A DNA stretch of 62,100 nt, taken from the NCBI GenBank assembly GCA_031976175.1, contig DALYLR010000020.1, forward strand, positions 1-62,100, written 5' to 3'. The position numbers were made by a program, and so were the translations under genes. Positions 50,982 through 60,476 of this stretch are shown one piece after another; within the stretch, counting starts at the first letter, position 1; each line of letters starts with the position of its first letter. This stretch comes from DMER01 sp003451645 (GTDB lineage: Bacteria > Pseudomonadota > Alphaproteobacteria > Micropepsales > Micropepsaceae). Below the pieces are notes generated by a model. The model worked only from the letters and a program-made list of their open reading frames with translations, was not told where the DNA came from and did no database searches.

Positions 50982-50987
50982 GAGGGT

Positions 50988-51824
50988 TTAGACCTTCTTC
51001 TTCGCTTTGCGGCTGGTGATGATGTATTGCTGCGTCACCTTGTTTGTCCGCGTCTTGTTGCCTTTAGTACCTTTGCCCCATGGGGTCACAGGGTGGCGTC
51101 CACCCTTTGTGCGCCCTTCACCACCGCCGTGCGGGTGGTCAATCGGGTTCATGGCCGTACCGCGCACAGAAGGACGTTTGCCCTTCCACACATTGCGGCC
51201 CGCTTTCCCCATGATCTCGTTCATGTGGTCAGGATTTGACACTGGCCCCACCGTCGCCATGCACTCCAGCCTGATCCTGCGGGTTTCACCCGAAGACAAG
51301 CGCATGATGCCGTAGCCTTGATCGCGGCCCACAAACTGGGCGTAAGTTCCAGCCGAACGCGCGATCTTGCCGCCAGCCCCTGGCTTGAACTCGATATTGT
51401 GTACGATAGTGCCCACCGGCATCGACATGAGCGGCATAGCATTGCCATTCTTCACGTCGACCTTGAGGCCAGAGATAACCTTGTCGCCGACAGCCAGGCG
51501 CTGTGGCGCCAAGATGTAAGCTTGTTCGCCATCTGTGTACTTGACGAGCGCGATATAGGCCGAGCGATTGGGATCGTATTCCAGACGCTCCACGGTGCCC
51601 TCAACATCAAACTTCCGGCGCTTGAAGTCGATAACGCGGTAGAGCTTCTTGTGACCGCCGCCGCGCCAGCGCGTTGTGACGTGCCCGGAGTGATTGCGTC
51701 CGCCATACTCCTTCTGGCTCTCGGTCAACGCCTTGAGCGGGCGGCCCTTGAACAAATGCTCGCGGTCGACAAGCACCAAGGTGCGGCGGCCGGGCGAGGT
51801 TGGTTTGTAATTCTTTAGCGCCAT
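50988..51824 (-). CDS. rplB: 50S ribosomal protein uL2
   Basis: 278 residues, standard. 'MALKNYKPTSPGRRTL' start, conserved 'GRNHSGHVTTRWRGGGHK' (about 42-59) and the peptidyl-transferase-near 'VRGTAMNPIDHPHGGGEGRT' (about 219-238) with the conserved His. Needed for subunit joining and peptide bond formation. Confidence 0.98.
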   Translation of the reverse strand: MALKNYKPTSPGRRTLVLVDREHLFKGRPLKALTESQKEYGGRNHSGHVTTRWRGGGHKKLYRVIDFKRRKFDVEGTVERLEYDPNRSAYIALVKYTDGEQAYILAPQRLAVGDKVISGLKVDVKNGNAMPLMSMPVGTIVHNIEFKPGAGGKIARSAGTYAQFVGRDQGYGIMRLSSGETRRIRLECMATVGPVSNPDHMNEIMGKAGRNVWKGKRPSVRGTAMNPIDHPHGGGEGRTKGGRHPVTPWGKGTKGNKTRTNKVTQQYIITSRKAKKKV

Positions 51825-51841
51825 GGCTTAATCCTTCACCC

Positions 51842-52135
51842 CTATAGACCCGTCGTCACATCGATGCGCTGGCCGTCTTCCAACGTGACGATGGCCTTTT
51901 TCACGTCATTGCGCACACCCTTGACGCCCTTAAAGCGCTTAACCTTGCCCTTGGTGATCATTGTGTTCACGGCCTTGACCTTGACCTTGAACAGGGCCTC
52001 AACGGCCGCCTTGATTTCAGGCTTGCTCACATCCATAGGCACCTCGAACACAACCTGGTTGCGCTCGGAGAGCAGCGTGCCCTTTTCTGTGATGATCGGA
52101 GCGGTTATCTTGTCATAAGCATCGACGATCTTCAT
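51842..52135 (-). CDS. rplW: 50S ribosomal protein uL23
   Basis: 97 residues with 'DKITAPIITEKGTLLSERN' start and 'VEALFKVKVKAVNTM' (about 46-60) as signature. Docking site at the tunnel exit for trigger factor and SRP. Start overlaps the rplD stop by four bases. Confidence 0.98.
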   Translation of the reverse strand: MKIVDAYDKITAPIITEKGTLLSERNQVVFEVPMDVSKPEIKAAVEALFKVKVKAVNTMITKGKVKRFKGVKGVRNDVKKAIVTLEDGQRIDVTTGL

Positions 52136-52752
52136 TTCAGCCGCTCCTCAATCGCCGACAAGGCAGCCTTGGTCAGCACCAATTTGTCCCGGCGCAGCAC
52201 GTCATAGACGTTGAGGCCTGCGACATTCAAAAGATCGACTTGCTCCAAATTCCGGGACGCCCGGGCAAAGCCCGCGTCAAACTCAGGACCATCGACGATC
52301 ACCGCAGACAGAGCACCAAGCTTTGCAAAGGCCACGGCCATTGCTTTGGTCTTGGGCGTCTCGGCCTTGGCCGCGTCCAGCACAATCAATTGGCCGTCCC
52401 GCACTTTCGACGACAGCGCCATCTTCAGCCCAAGGGCGCGAACGCGCTTGGGCAGATCGGTCTCCCGCGAGCGGATCACTGGCGCCATGGCCTTGCCGCC
52501 GCCACGGAACTGCGGGGCCGACATTGCGCCGTGCCGCGCGCCGCCAGTGCCCTTTTGCTTGTACATTTTCTTAGTCGTGCGGTCGATTTCACGACGGGTC
52601 AGTGTCTTCTTGGTGCCGTCATGGCGGCGGTTCATCTGCCACTGCACGACGCGGTAGAGGATGTCTTTGCGCGGCTCAAGGCCAAAGATCGACTCCGGCA
52701 GGTCAATCTCCCCAGCCGGTGCAGCATCCAATGTCAAAACGGTATGTTTCAT
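52132..52752 (-). CDS. rplD: 50S ribosomal protein uL4
   Basis: 206 residues with the long tunnel loop 'KMYKQKGTGGARHGAMSAPQFRGGGK' region (about 62-87). In E. coli L4 represses the S10 operon through its leader; no such leader structure was looked at in detail here. Between rplC and rplW, standard. Confidence 0.98.
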   Translation of the reverse strand: MKHTVLTLDAAPAGEIDLPESIFGLEPRKDILYRVVQWQMNRRHDGTKKTLTRREIDRTTKKMYKQKGTGGARHGAMSAPQFRGGGKAMAPVIRSRETDLPKRVRALGLKMALSSKVRDGQLIVLDAAKAETPKTKAMAVAFAKLGALSAVIVDGPEFDAGFARASRNLEQVDLLNVAGLNVYDVLRRDKLVLTKAALSAIEERLK

Positions 52753-52758
52753 GACGCG

Positions 52759-53457
52759 TTAGGCTCCTGCCGCTTTGAGGCTTGCGGGCTTGGGCGCGTC
52801 CTTATGTGCCGGACGCTTGACCGCATCGCGCACCATGACCCAACCGCCCTTGACGCCTGGGACTGAACCCTTGACCATAATCAGACCCCGCTCAACGTCG
52901 GTCTTGACGACTTCGACATTCTGCGTAGTCACCAACTCCGCGCCCAAATGCCCGGCCATCTTCTTGTTCTTGAAGGTCTTGCCAGGGTCCTGGCGGTTAC
53001 CCGTCGAGCCGTGGCTGCGGTGAGAGATCGACACACCGTGGCTCGCCTCAAGACCGGCGAAATTCCAGCGCTTCATCGCACCCGCAAAGCCCTTGCCGGT
53101 ACTGATACCAGAGACATCGACCAGCTGCCCGCTGACAAAATGAGAGGCCAGGATCTCCGCCCCAACATCGACCAAATTGTCAGCCGTGACGCGAAACTCC
53201 GCGACCTTAACCTTGGGTTCTACTTGCGCCTTGGCGAAGTGGCCACGCATCGCCTTCGTCGTCATGGCACGCGGCTGCTTGCGGATCTTAGCAAGGCCCA
53301 CACCCAATTGCAGTGCAGTGTAGCCATCCCTCTCCGCCGTGCGCTGCGCCACGACTTGGCAGGTGTCCAGCTTCAACACGGTGACTGGGACGTGCCGCCC
53401 ATCATCCATGAAGAGCCGGGTCATGCCGACCTTTTGAGTAATAAGTCCTGTGCGCAT
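52759..53457 (-). CDS. rplC: 50S ribosomal protein uL3
   Basis: 232 residues from ATG 53457 ('MRTGLITQKVGMTRLF'). The signature 'MAGHLGAELVTTQNVEVVKTD' is near 165-185 and the central loop 'KGFAGAMKRWNFAGLEASHGVS' near 105-126 reaches the peptidyl transferase centre. The frame is open 63 bases upstream without likeness. C-terminal ~20 residues form a basic tail. Confidence 0.97.
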   Translation of the reverse strand: MRTGLITQKVGMTRLFMDDGRHVPVTVLKLDTCQVVAQRTAERDGYTALQLGVGLAKIRKQPRAMTTKAMRGHFAKAQVEPKVKVAEFRVTADNLVDVGAEILASHFVSGQLVDVSGISTGKGFAGAMKRWNFAGLEASHGVSISHRSHGSTGNRQDPGKTFKNKKMAGHLGAELVTTQNVEVVKTDVERGLIMVKGSVPGVKGGWVMVRDAVKRPAHKDAPKPASLKAAGA

Positions 53458-53522
53458 CTTTGCGCTACTCCCAAAAACAAATCCGCTCGAAGTTGGTACG
53501 CTCGGGGCCTCTGCAGACACCC

Positions 53523-53837
53523 CTACTGCAAGAGCTTGATCTCAACACTCACGCCAGCCGCCAGATCGAGCTTCATGAGCGCATCGACCGTTTGCGGCTG
53601 CGGATCGACGATGTCCAGCAAGCGCTTGTGTGTGCGGATTTCGAATTGCTCACGGCTCTTCTTGTCCACGTGGACAGAGCGGTTCACTGTGAACTTCTCG
53701 ATCCGGTTGGGCAGCGGGATTGGTCCGCGCACGCGCGCACCCGTCCGCTTGGCGGTATTCACGATCTCCCGCGTCGACGCGTCGAGCACGCGATGATCAT
53801 AGGCCTTGAGCCAAATACGGATGTTTTGCGCTTGCAT
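53523..53837 (-). CDS. rpsJ: 30S ribosomal protein uS10
   Basis: 104 residues with 'IRIWLKAYDHRVLDASTREIV' (about 6-26) and 'RTHKRLLDIVDPQPQTVDALMKLDL' region (about 68-92). uS10 is also NusE, a transcription antitermination factor. First gene of the S10 group here, 40 bases downstream of tuf. Confidence 0.98.
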   Translation of the reverse strand: MQAQNIRIWLKAYDHRVLDASTREIVNTAKRTGARVRGPIPLPNRIEKFTVNRSVHVDKKSREQFEIRTHKRLLDIVDPQPQTVDALMKLDLAAGVSVEIKLLQ

Positions 53838-53877
53838 CGGACTTTATCCCGCTCCTCATTCTTCTTGTGTGTGAGGC

Positions 53878-55065
53878 TTACTTGATGATCTTGACGACGA
53901 CGCCCGAACCAACGGTCCGGCCGCCCTCGCGGATCGCGAAGCGCAGCTTTTCTTCCATCGCGATCGGCACGATCAGCTCGACTTCAATCGAGACATTGTC
54001 ACCAGGCATGACCATTTCCGTACCCGCCGGCAGCTTTACGATGCCCGTCACGTCTGTGGTGCGGAAATAGAATTGCGGACGGTAATTGGTGAAGAACGGC
54101 GTGTGGCGGCCGCCCTCTTCCTTGGTCAGAATATAAGCCTCAGCGGTGAAGTTCGTATGCGGAGTAACTGAGCCCGGCTTGCACAGCACTTGGCCGCGCT
54201 CGACGTCCGTGCGTTCAATACCGCGCACCAGCGCGCCAATGTTATCGCCGGCCTCTCCTTGATCGAGCAGCTTGCGGAACATTTCGACGCCAGTGACAGT
54301 CGTCTTGCGCGTTGCCTTGATGCCGACGATTTCAACTTCCTCGCCGACCTTCACGATGCCGCGTTCAACGCGGCCGGTGACCACCGTACCGCGGCCCGAG
54401 ATTGAGAACACGTCTTCGACCGGCATCAAGAACGGTTGATCCTTCGGACGCTCCGGCTGCGGAATGTACTTGTCGACTTCCGCCATCAGCTTCAACACGG
54501 CCTGCTCGCCCAATTCGGGCTCCTTGTCTTCCAAGGCGCACACGGCCGAGCCCTTGACGATGGGGATATCGTCGCCGGGGAAGTTGTATTTTGTCAGAAG
54601 TTCGCGGATTTCCATTTCCACGAGCTCGGCCAACTCTGGGTCGGCAATATCCATTTTGTTCATGAACACGACGAGCGCAGGAACGCCAACCTGACGGGCG
54701 AGCAGGATGTGCTCACGCGTTTGAGGCATCGGGCCGTCCGCGGCAGACACGACAAGGATGGCGCCGTCCATTTGCGCCGCGCCGGTGATCATGTTCTTCA
54801 CATAGTCGGCATGGCCTGGGCAATCGACGTGGGCATAGTGGCGGTTCGTCGTCTCATATTCGACGTGCGCGGTTGAAATCGTAATACCGCGCGCCTTTTC
54901 TTCTGGCGCCTTGTCAATTTGGTCATAGGCCGTGAAGGTCGCGCCGCCGCTCTTCGCGAGCACCTTGGTAATCGCCGCGGTCAGCGAGGTCTTGCCGTGA
55001 TCGACGTGGCCGATCGTCCCGATATTGCAGTGCGGCTTATTCCGTTCAAACTTAGCCTTACCCAT
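53878..55065 (-). CDS. tuf: Elongation factor Tu
   Basis: 395 residues. GTPase motifs: 'GHVDHGKT' (19-26), 'RGITIS', 'DCPGHADY', 'NKMD', then domains 2 and 3 with 'RGTVVTGRVERG' and the C-terminal 'FAIREGGRTVGSGVV'. It carries aminoacyl-tRNA to the ribosome. Lies between fusA and rpsJ; a second tuf copy, common in alphaproteobacteria, would be outside the window. Confidence 0.98.
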   Translation of the reverse strand: MGKAKFERNKPHCNIGTIGHVDHGKTSLTAAITKVLAKSGGATFTAYDQIDKAPEEKARGITISTAHVEYETTNRHYAHVDCPGHADYVKNMITGAAQMDGAILVVSAADGPMPQTREHILLARQVGVPALVVFMNKMDIADPELAELVEMEIRELLTKYNFPGDDIPIVKGSAVCALEDKEPELGEQAVLKLMAEVDKYIPQPERPKDQPFLMPVEDVFSISGRGTVVTGRVERGIVKVGEEVEIVGIKATRKTTVTGVEMFRKLLDQGEAGDNIGALVRGIERTDVERGQVLCKPGSVTPHTNFTAEAYILTKEEGGRHTPFFTNYRPQFYFRTTDVTGIVKLPAGTEMVMPGDNVSIEVELIVPIAMEEKLRFAIREGGRTVGSGVVVKIIK

Positions 55066-55111
55066 TGTCCGTTCTCCGTACCTTCAGACGATTTAGACTC
55101 AACTTGGCTCT

Positions 55112-57202
55112 CTACGCGTTCTTCTTGATGATCTCGTCGGCCACAGAATTTGGCACCTGCTCATAGTGGTCAAAGACCATTGAGTAGCTGGCGCGCCCTT
55201 GTGTCATCGACCGCAAGGTATTCACGTAACCGAACATATTGGCGAGCGGGACCATCGCATTAATCACTGTCGCATTGCCCCGCATGTCTTGGCCCTGGAT
55301 TTGGCCACGACGGGAGTTCAGATCGCCAATGACTGAGCCGACCCAGTCCTCTGGCGTCACCACCTCGACCTTCATGATCGGCTCCAGAAGCTTGACCGCC
55401 TTCTTTTCTTTGAGTTCACGGAACGCAGCGCGCGCAGCGATTTCAAAGGTCAGAACGTTGGAGTCGACTTCGTGGTAAGCGCCGTCCACCAAGCTGGCCT
55501 TGAAATCGATCAGCGGGAAGCCCGCGAGCACGCCTTGCTCCTTCTGAGCCGCCAGCCCCTTTTCAACACCAGGCACATATTCCCGAGGAACAGCACCACC
55601 AACGATTTCGTTGGTGAACTCATAGCCCTTGCCCGCTTCTTGCGGCTCAAAGACGATCTTTACGCGGGCGAACTGGCCCGAGCCGCCGGTTTGCTTCTTG
55701 TGCGTGTAGTCGATTTCGACCGTTTTGGTGAGCGTCTCGCGATAGGCCACCTGCGGCGCGCCGATATTGGCCTCGACTTTGTAGGTGCGGCGCAAGATGT
55801 CGACTTTGATTTCGAGATGAAGTTCGCCCATGCCCTTCAGGATGGTCTGGCCGCTCTCGCTATCGGTCGACACGCGGAAAGAGGGATCCTCTTGCGCCAG
55901 GCGGTTCAGCGCTACGCCCAGCTTTTCCTGATCGCCCTTGGTCTTGGGCTCGATCGCCACTTCGATGACCGGCTCAGGGAATTCCATCTTTTCCAAAATA
56001 ACCGGATGCAGCGGATCGCACAGCGTGTCACCCGTGCGGCTTTCCTTCAGCGCCGCCAAAGCGACGATGTCGCCCGCATAGGCTTCCTTGATGTCTTCGC
56101 GATTATTCGCATGCATCAGCAACATGCGGCCGATGCGTTCTTTGCGATCACGCGTCGTGTTGATGAGCGTGGAACCGGATTCCAACTTGCCCGAATAGAT
56201 GCGGCAAAACGTAATGGAGCCGACAAAGGGGTCGTCCATGATCTTGAACGCCAACATCGAGAGAGGCTCGCCGTCTTCGGCCTTACGGGTAATCTCCTCA
56301 TCCTTGCCGGGCTTGGTGCCAACAACAGGGGGAATGTCAATCGGCGAGGGCAAGTAATCAACCACGGCATCGAGCAAAGGCTGCACACCCTTGTTCTTGA
56401 ACGCCGCGCCGCAAATAACCGGGACGAATTTGAAGCTCATCGCGCCTTTGCGGACCAGCTTCTTCAGGGTCTCGACGTCGGGCTCTTTGCCGTCCAAATA
56501 CGCTTCCATCGCCGCGTCGTCCATCTCCACGGCCATCTCAACGAGGCGCGCGCGATAATCTGCCGCTTTGTCCGCATAGTCGGCCGGGATGTCGACTTCC
56601 TCGAATTTAGCGCCCAGCTGTTCGTCTAGCCAGACGATCGCCTTCATCTTCACCAGATCGATGATGCCCTTGAAATCTTGCTCGGCGCCATAAGGCAACT
56701 GCAGCACGCAAGGCTTGGTGCCCAGGCGGTCGATCATCATCTGCACGCAGCGATAAAAATCGGCCCCCGTGCGGTCCATCTTGTTGACGAAGCAGATGCG
56801 AGGCACGCGGTATTTGTCAGCCTGGCGCCATACGGTCTCGGATTGGGGTTCTACGCCCGCCACCGAGTCAAACACCGCGACGGCCCCGTCAAGCACGCGC
56901 ATGGAGCGCTCCACCTCGATGGTGAAGTCCACGTGGCCGGGCGTGTCGATGATATTGATCCGGTATTGCTGACCGTCGGCACCCTTCCAGAACGCGGTCG
57001 TGGCGGCCGAGGTAATCGTAATCCCGCGCTCTTGCTCTTGCTCCATCCAGTCCATGGTGGCCGCACCATCATGGACTTCGCCGATCTTGTGGCTCTTGCC
57101 GGTATAATAGAGAATCCGCTCGGTCGTCGTTGTCTTGCCCGCATCAATGTGAGCGGCAATTCCGATATTGCGGTATCGATCAATCGGCGTTGTGCGAGGC
57201 AT
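55112..57202 (-). CDS. fusA: Elongation factor G
   Basis: 696 residues with five domains. GTPase motifs 'AHIDAGKTTTTERILYYTG' (17-35), 'RGITITSAATTAFW', 'DTPGHVDFT' and 'NKMDRTGADFYR'. Domain IV 'GGSGQFARVKIVFEP' and 'ALVDGAYHEVDSN'-like stretch are also present. It drives translocation and, with RRF, recycling. Between rpsG and tuf. Confidence 0.98.
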   Translation of the reverse strand: MPRTTPIDRYRNIGIAAHIDAGKTTTTERILYYTGKSHKIGEVHDGAATMDWMEQEQERGITITSAATTAFWKGADGQQYRINIIDTPGHVDFTIEVERSMRVLDGAVAVFDSVAGVEPQSETVWRQADKYRVPRICFVNKMDRTGADFYRCVQMMIDRLGTKPCVLQLPYGAEQDFKGIIDLVKMKAIVWLDEQLGAKFEEVDIPADYADKAADYRARLVEMAVEMDDAAMEAYLDGKEPDVETLKKLVRKGAMSFKFVPVICGAAFKNKGVQPLLDAVVDYLPSPIDIPPVVGTKPGKDEEITRKAEDGEPLSMLAFKIMDDPFVGSITFCRIYSGKLESGSTLINTTRDRKERIGRMLLMHANNREDIKEAYAGDIVALAALKESRTGDTLCDPLHPVILEKMEFPEPVIEVAIEPKTKGDQEKLGVALNRLAQEDPSFRVSTDSESGQTILKGMGELHLEIKVDILRRTYKVEANIGAPQVAYRETLTKTVEIDYTHKKQTGGSGQFARVKIVFEPQEAGKGYEFTNEIVGGAVPREYVPGVEKGLAAQKEQGVLAGFPLIDFKASLVDGAYHEVDSNVLTFEIAARAAFRELKEKKAVKLLEPIMKVEVVTPEDWVGSVIGDLNSRRGQIQGQDMRGNATVINAMVPLANMFGYVNTLRSMTQGRASYSMVFDHYEQVPNSVADEIIKKNA

Positions 57203-57226
57203 AGGACCAAACTCCGGATTACAAAA

Positions 57227-57697
57227 CTACCAACGGTAATGCGAGAATGCGCGGTTGGCTTCCGCCATCTTATGGGTGTCTTCGCGCTTCTTCACCGCAG
57301 AACCGCGATTATTAGCTGCATCCATCAACTCGCTGGATAGCCGCCCTGTCATGGTCGGCTCATTACGGCCGCGCGCTGCGTTGATAATCCAACGGATTGC
57401 CAGCGCCTGGCGGCGGTCGGGACGCACTTCGACAGGCACCTGATAGGTCGCGCCACCAACGCGGCGGGACCGCACCTCGATCGCCGGCGCTACATTATCG
57501 AGCGCGCTATGAAACATCTTCAATGGATCGCTCTTGGCCTTTTGCTCCAGCACAGTCAGAGCGCCATAGACAATGGCTTCGGCGGCAGATTTCTTGCCGT
57601 CATACATGAGGCAATTCATGAAGCGGCCCAGGATCTGATCGCCATACTTGGCATCGGGGATCGCTTCGCGGCGTTCGGCTTTACGGCGGCGTGACAT
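57227..57697 (-). CDS. rpsG: 30S ribosomal protein uS7
   Basis: 156 residues starting 'MSRRRKAERREAIPDAKYGD' and with the signature 'KFMN'-like 'RFMNCLMYDGKKSAAEAIVYGAL' region (about 26-48). It organises the 30S head. 16 bases after rpsL. In E. coli S7 represses this operon; no matching site was identified. Confidence 0.98.
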   Translation of the reverse strand: MSRRRKAERREAIPDAKYGDQILGRFMNCLMYDGKKSAAEAIVYGALTVLEQKAKSDPLKMFHSALDNVAPAIEVRSRRVGGATYQVPVEVRPDRRQALAIRWIINAARGRNEPTMTGRLSSELMDAANNRGSAVKKREDTHKMAEANRAFSHYRW

Positions 57698-57712
57698 CGT
57701 GTTGCGTTCCCC

Positions 57713-58084
57713 TTATTTCGGCCGCTTGGCGCCATAAAGCGAGCGAGATTTCTTCCGGTCCTTAACGCCCTGCGTATCGAGCACACCGCGCAGAATGTGA
57801 TAGCGAACCCCGGGCAGGTCCTTCACACGGCCACCGCGGATCAGCACCACGGAGTGTTCCTGAAGATTATGGCCTTCGCCGGGAATGTAGCTGATCACCT
57901 CGAAGCCATTAACCAGACGTACGCGTGCAACTTTGCGCAGCGCCGAATTCGGCTTCTTTGGCGTCGTCGTGTAGACGCGGGTGCAAACCCCACGCTTTTG
58001 CGGGCACTCCTTCAGAGCCGGCGCCTTCGTCCGGTCCTTCTTGGATTCCCGCCCTTTGCGGATCAGCTGGTTGATCGTTGGCAT
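57713..58084 (-). CDS. rpsL: 30S ribosomal protein uS12
   Basis: 123 residues starting 'MPTINQLIRKGRESKKDRTK'. The decoding loop 'TTPKKPNSALRKVARVRL' (about 40-57) and 'RGGRVKDLPGVRYH' (about 84-97) carry Lys at both positions where streptomycin-resistance changes arise, so the sensitive form is predicted. First gene of the leftward run. Confidence 0.98.
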   Translation of the reverse strand: MPTINQLIRKGRESKKDRTKAPALKECPQKRGVCTRVYTTTPKKPNSALRKVARVRLVNGFEVISYIPGEGHNLQEHSVVLIRGGRVKDLPGVRYHILRGVLDTQGVKDRKKSRSLYGAKRPK

Positions 58085-58454
58085 TCAGTTTTCCCGTTCA
58101 GCCCGTTTAACCACTCTAGCTCAAAAACATCTGTCGCGCAGCGCGCGAAGGGCTTGACCTTCAAGCGGCTACGTCTTGCACAGAGGACCGTTGGCCAATC
58201 ATGCCCAAAGGTCGTGTCGCACGAACATTCTCATGACGTTTCGGCAGCGTTTGAGACAAAGGCAGAAGCCCGGCTCACGGCCAGCCGTCAAGGAAGGCGA
58301 GTGTGTATAGATTGAGTCGAGAACCGTCAAGCCCGAACCTGCCTGCTCGTTTGAAAAGTTAGACAGCCGCAACTAAACCTTGAGCCAGCCCCTTTGCCGC
58401 CACAAACTCAACCCAACCATAGGCTGAGCACCGCTTCCAGTAGGGGACCCCGAA
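58085..58454. other. Intergenic region between rpsL and the beta-propeller gene
   Basis: 370 bases that must hold the leftward promoter of the whole ribosomal run and a rightward promoter for the beta-propeller gene. I could not settle on a -35/-10 pair for either. A short inverted repeat (TTGA/TCAA arms near 58153-58164) and the end of rpsL's leader are the only structure seen. No gene, repeat or RNA was recognised. Confidence 0.6.
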
Positions 58455-60401
58455 ATGGCCAATTCTCTCAACATCTGGCGCCATCTTGCCTTCGCGATCG
58501 GCCTGACCGCGGGCATGGCAACCGGCCCGCACGCCCTGGCACAGACTGCACCCAAGGCCACGCTCAAACCTTTCGAAACCGATGAGGCCTTCCGTGCCTT
58601 CGTGAAAAAGACGCTCCCGCCCATTCCTGCGCGGAAAAGCCGTGAGCGCTCCGCCGACAGTGATGCATCTGTTAGCCCACCGCCGCCACCGCCCGCCCCT
58701 TCGGCGGCGCCGCAATCCGTAACGGTATCGGGTACCAAGAGCGAAAGCATTACCAACACCCAGGAACAGGGTGTCGACGAGGGCGGCATCGTCAAGAATT
58801 TTGGCGATTATCTGGTGATCCTGCGCCGCGGGCGCCTGTTTACTGTGTCGGTCGCTGACCGCAGCCTCACGCCGATCGACCACATCAACGCCTTCCCGCC
58901 CGGCGTGGACGGCAGCGGCAGCTGGTATGACGAGATGCTGATCGCGGGCAACCGCGTGATCGTGGTGGGCTATAGCTATTCTCGCGGTGGCACGGAGGTG
59001 AACCGGTTCCGCATCGACAACCGCGGCCGGTTATCTTTTGAGGACGCCTATCACCTGCGCTCCAACGACTATTATTCCTCGCGCAATTATGCTTCGCGCC
59101 TGATCGGCAACCGGCTGATTATGTATACGCCCCTGTATCTGCCTTACGAAGTTACGACAAATGACAGTTTCGGCTGGCTCCCGGCCGTGCGGGAATGGCG
59201 GGGCCGCAATGAACAAGACGGCTTCAAGCCCATGCTGGACGGGCGCCGTGTTTATCTGCCGCCCAATTGGACCGACCCTGAGCGTTCGGATATTGCGGCC
59301 CTTCACACCGTGGTGAATTGCGATCTGGGTGCACAACGCGTCGCATGCGAGGCGACCTCTATTCTGGGGCCGCGCGGCCGGAACTTCTATGTGTCCGCCA
59401 ATGCGGTCTATGTCTGGGTCTCGCAGTTTGGCCGAGCGGTTGAGGGCCGCCGCGCGCAAGCCGGGATGTTGTACCGCTTGCCTTTGGATGGCAGTGCGCC
59501 GTCGGCCATTGGCGTGCGAGGCTCGCCGACCGATCAATTCTCTTTCCGTGAAGACTGGAGCGAGGGCCGCCTTAATGTCCTGGTCCGTGCGCAAGGCGGT
59601 GGCGATGCGATGTGGAACCCTGAGTTCAAATCCGGCGCGGTCGCGCTGCTGCAGGTCCGCCTGAGTGACTTTGGCGATGGCAGCGATCTGGCGCCGCGGG
59701 AGGATTACCGCGGCCTGCCCTCCCCTGGTGAAGGTTACTACGGCTTCCAGAACCGTTTCGTTGGGAACTACGTGCTCTATGGTGGCGGCAACTCTTGGGG
59801 CCGCCCGAAGGACCAAGGCTCGACCCTTTATGCGGCGGCCGTACGCGGCCGTTCGGTCGTGGAACTGCCTCTCACGCATGGGATTGACCGTATCGAGGTG
59901 ATGGGGCGCGATGCGGTGGTCATTGGCGCCGACAGCCGCGATTTGCATTTCCAGGCTGTCACCTTGCAGGAGGCCTGGCAGCCCAAGCTGGGCAGCCGCT
60001 ATACACTGCCGGGTGCCACGCAAGGGGAGACGCGCAGCCACGCCTTTTACTTCAAACCTGAACCCAGTCCGGGCGACCCCGATGCAGGCCTCCTCGGTCT
60101 TCCTGTCGCAAGGCCTGCCCGCCCGGCCTACAAGCAGCTTCTGGAAAACTCCGCCGCCATCATTTTCCTAGAGCGCGCGGCTGGTGAGTTCAACCCTTTA
60201 GGCGAACTCGGGGCGCAGGATGAGGGCGTGCGCGATGACGGGTGTGAGGCCTCTTGCGTCGATTGGTATGGCAATGCACGGCCGATCTTCATGCAAGGCC
60301 GCATCTTTGCCCTCATGGGCTATGAACTGGTCGAAGTCACCCGCGCGCGTGGCGCCATCCGCGAAACACGCCGCATCACATTTGCGCCGGGCACGCGATA
60401 A
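58455..60401 (+). CDS. Secreted beta-propeller domain protein
   Basis: 648 residues with a signal peptide (about 1-31, 'HALAQ'). A Pro-rich linker ('SPPPPPPAPSAAPQ', about 75-88) leads into a beta-propeller of the Beta_propel family, whose N-terminal signature 'TNTQEQGVDEGGIVKN' is at about 99-114. Later blades include 'LYRLPLDGSAPSAIGVRGSP' and 'QAVTLQEAW'. Two Cys near the C-terminus ('DDGCEASCVDW') may pair. Function unknown; these proteins are thought to sit outside the cytoplasmic membrane. It is the only rightward gene of the last 26 kb and splits rpsL from the rpoC 3' end. Confidence 0.75.
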   Translation: MANSLNIWRHLAFAIGLTAGMATGPHALAQTAPKATLKPFETDEAFRAFVKKTLPPIPARKSRERSADSDASVSPPPPPPAPSAAPQSVTVSGTKSESITNTQEQGVDEGGIVKNFGDYLVILRRGRLFTVSVADRSLTPIDHINAFPPGVDGSGSWYDEMLIAGNRVIVVGYSYSRGGTEVNRFRIDNRGRLSFEDAYHLRSNDYYSSRNYASRLIGNRLIMYTPLYLPYEVTTNDSFGWLPAVREWRGRNEQDGFKPMLDGRRVYLPPNWTDPERSDIAALHTVVNCDLGAQRVACEATSILGPRGRNFYVSANAVYVWVSQFGRAVEGRRAQAGMLYRLPLDGSAPSAIGVRGSPTDQFSFREDWSEGRLNVLVRAQGGGDAMWNPEFKSGAVALLQVRLSDFGDGSDLAPREDYRGLPSPGEGYYGFQNRFVGNYVLYGGGNSWGRPKDQGSTLYAAAVRGRSVVELPLTHGIDRIEVMGRDAVVIGADSRDLHFQAVTLQEAWQPKLGSRYTLPGATQGETRSHAFYFKPEPSPGDPDAGLLGLPVARPARPAYKQLLENSAAIIFLERAAGEFNPLGELGAQDEGVRDDGCEASCVDWYGNARPIFMQGRIFALMGYELVEVTRARGAIRETRRITFAPGTR

Positions 60402-60425
60402 TCGCTCTCTTGTGACCCAACAAAA

Positions 60426-60452
60426 TGGCCCCGGGCTTCTCGCCCGGGGCCA
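60426..60452. terminator. Terminator between beta-propeller gene and rpoC remnant
   Basis: Perfect 11-bp GC-rich hairpin, arms 60426-60436 and 60442-60452, five-base loop. On the minus strand TTTTGTT follows, as expected of the native rpoC terminator. On the plus strand only a short AT stretch follows, so it may also end the beta-propeller transcript. Confidence 0.85.
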
Positions 60453-60476
60453 TGATATTGCACCGTTTGGTGTCCG

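Noticed and set aside
55472..56629. 385-codon plus-strand frame inside fusA
   Set aside because: Antisense of the EF-G gene, His/Arg/Leu-rich as such shadow frames are; no family likeness.
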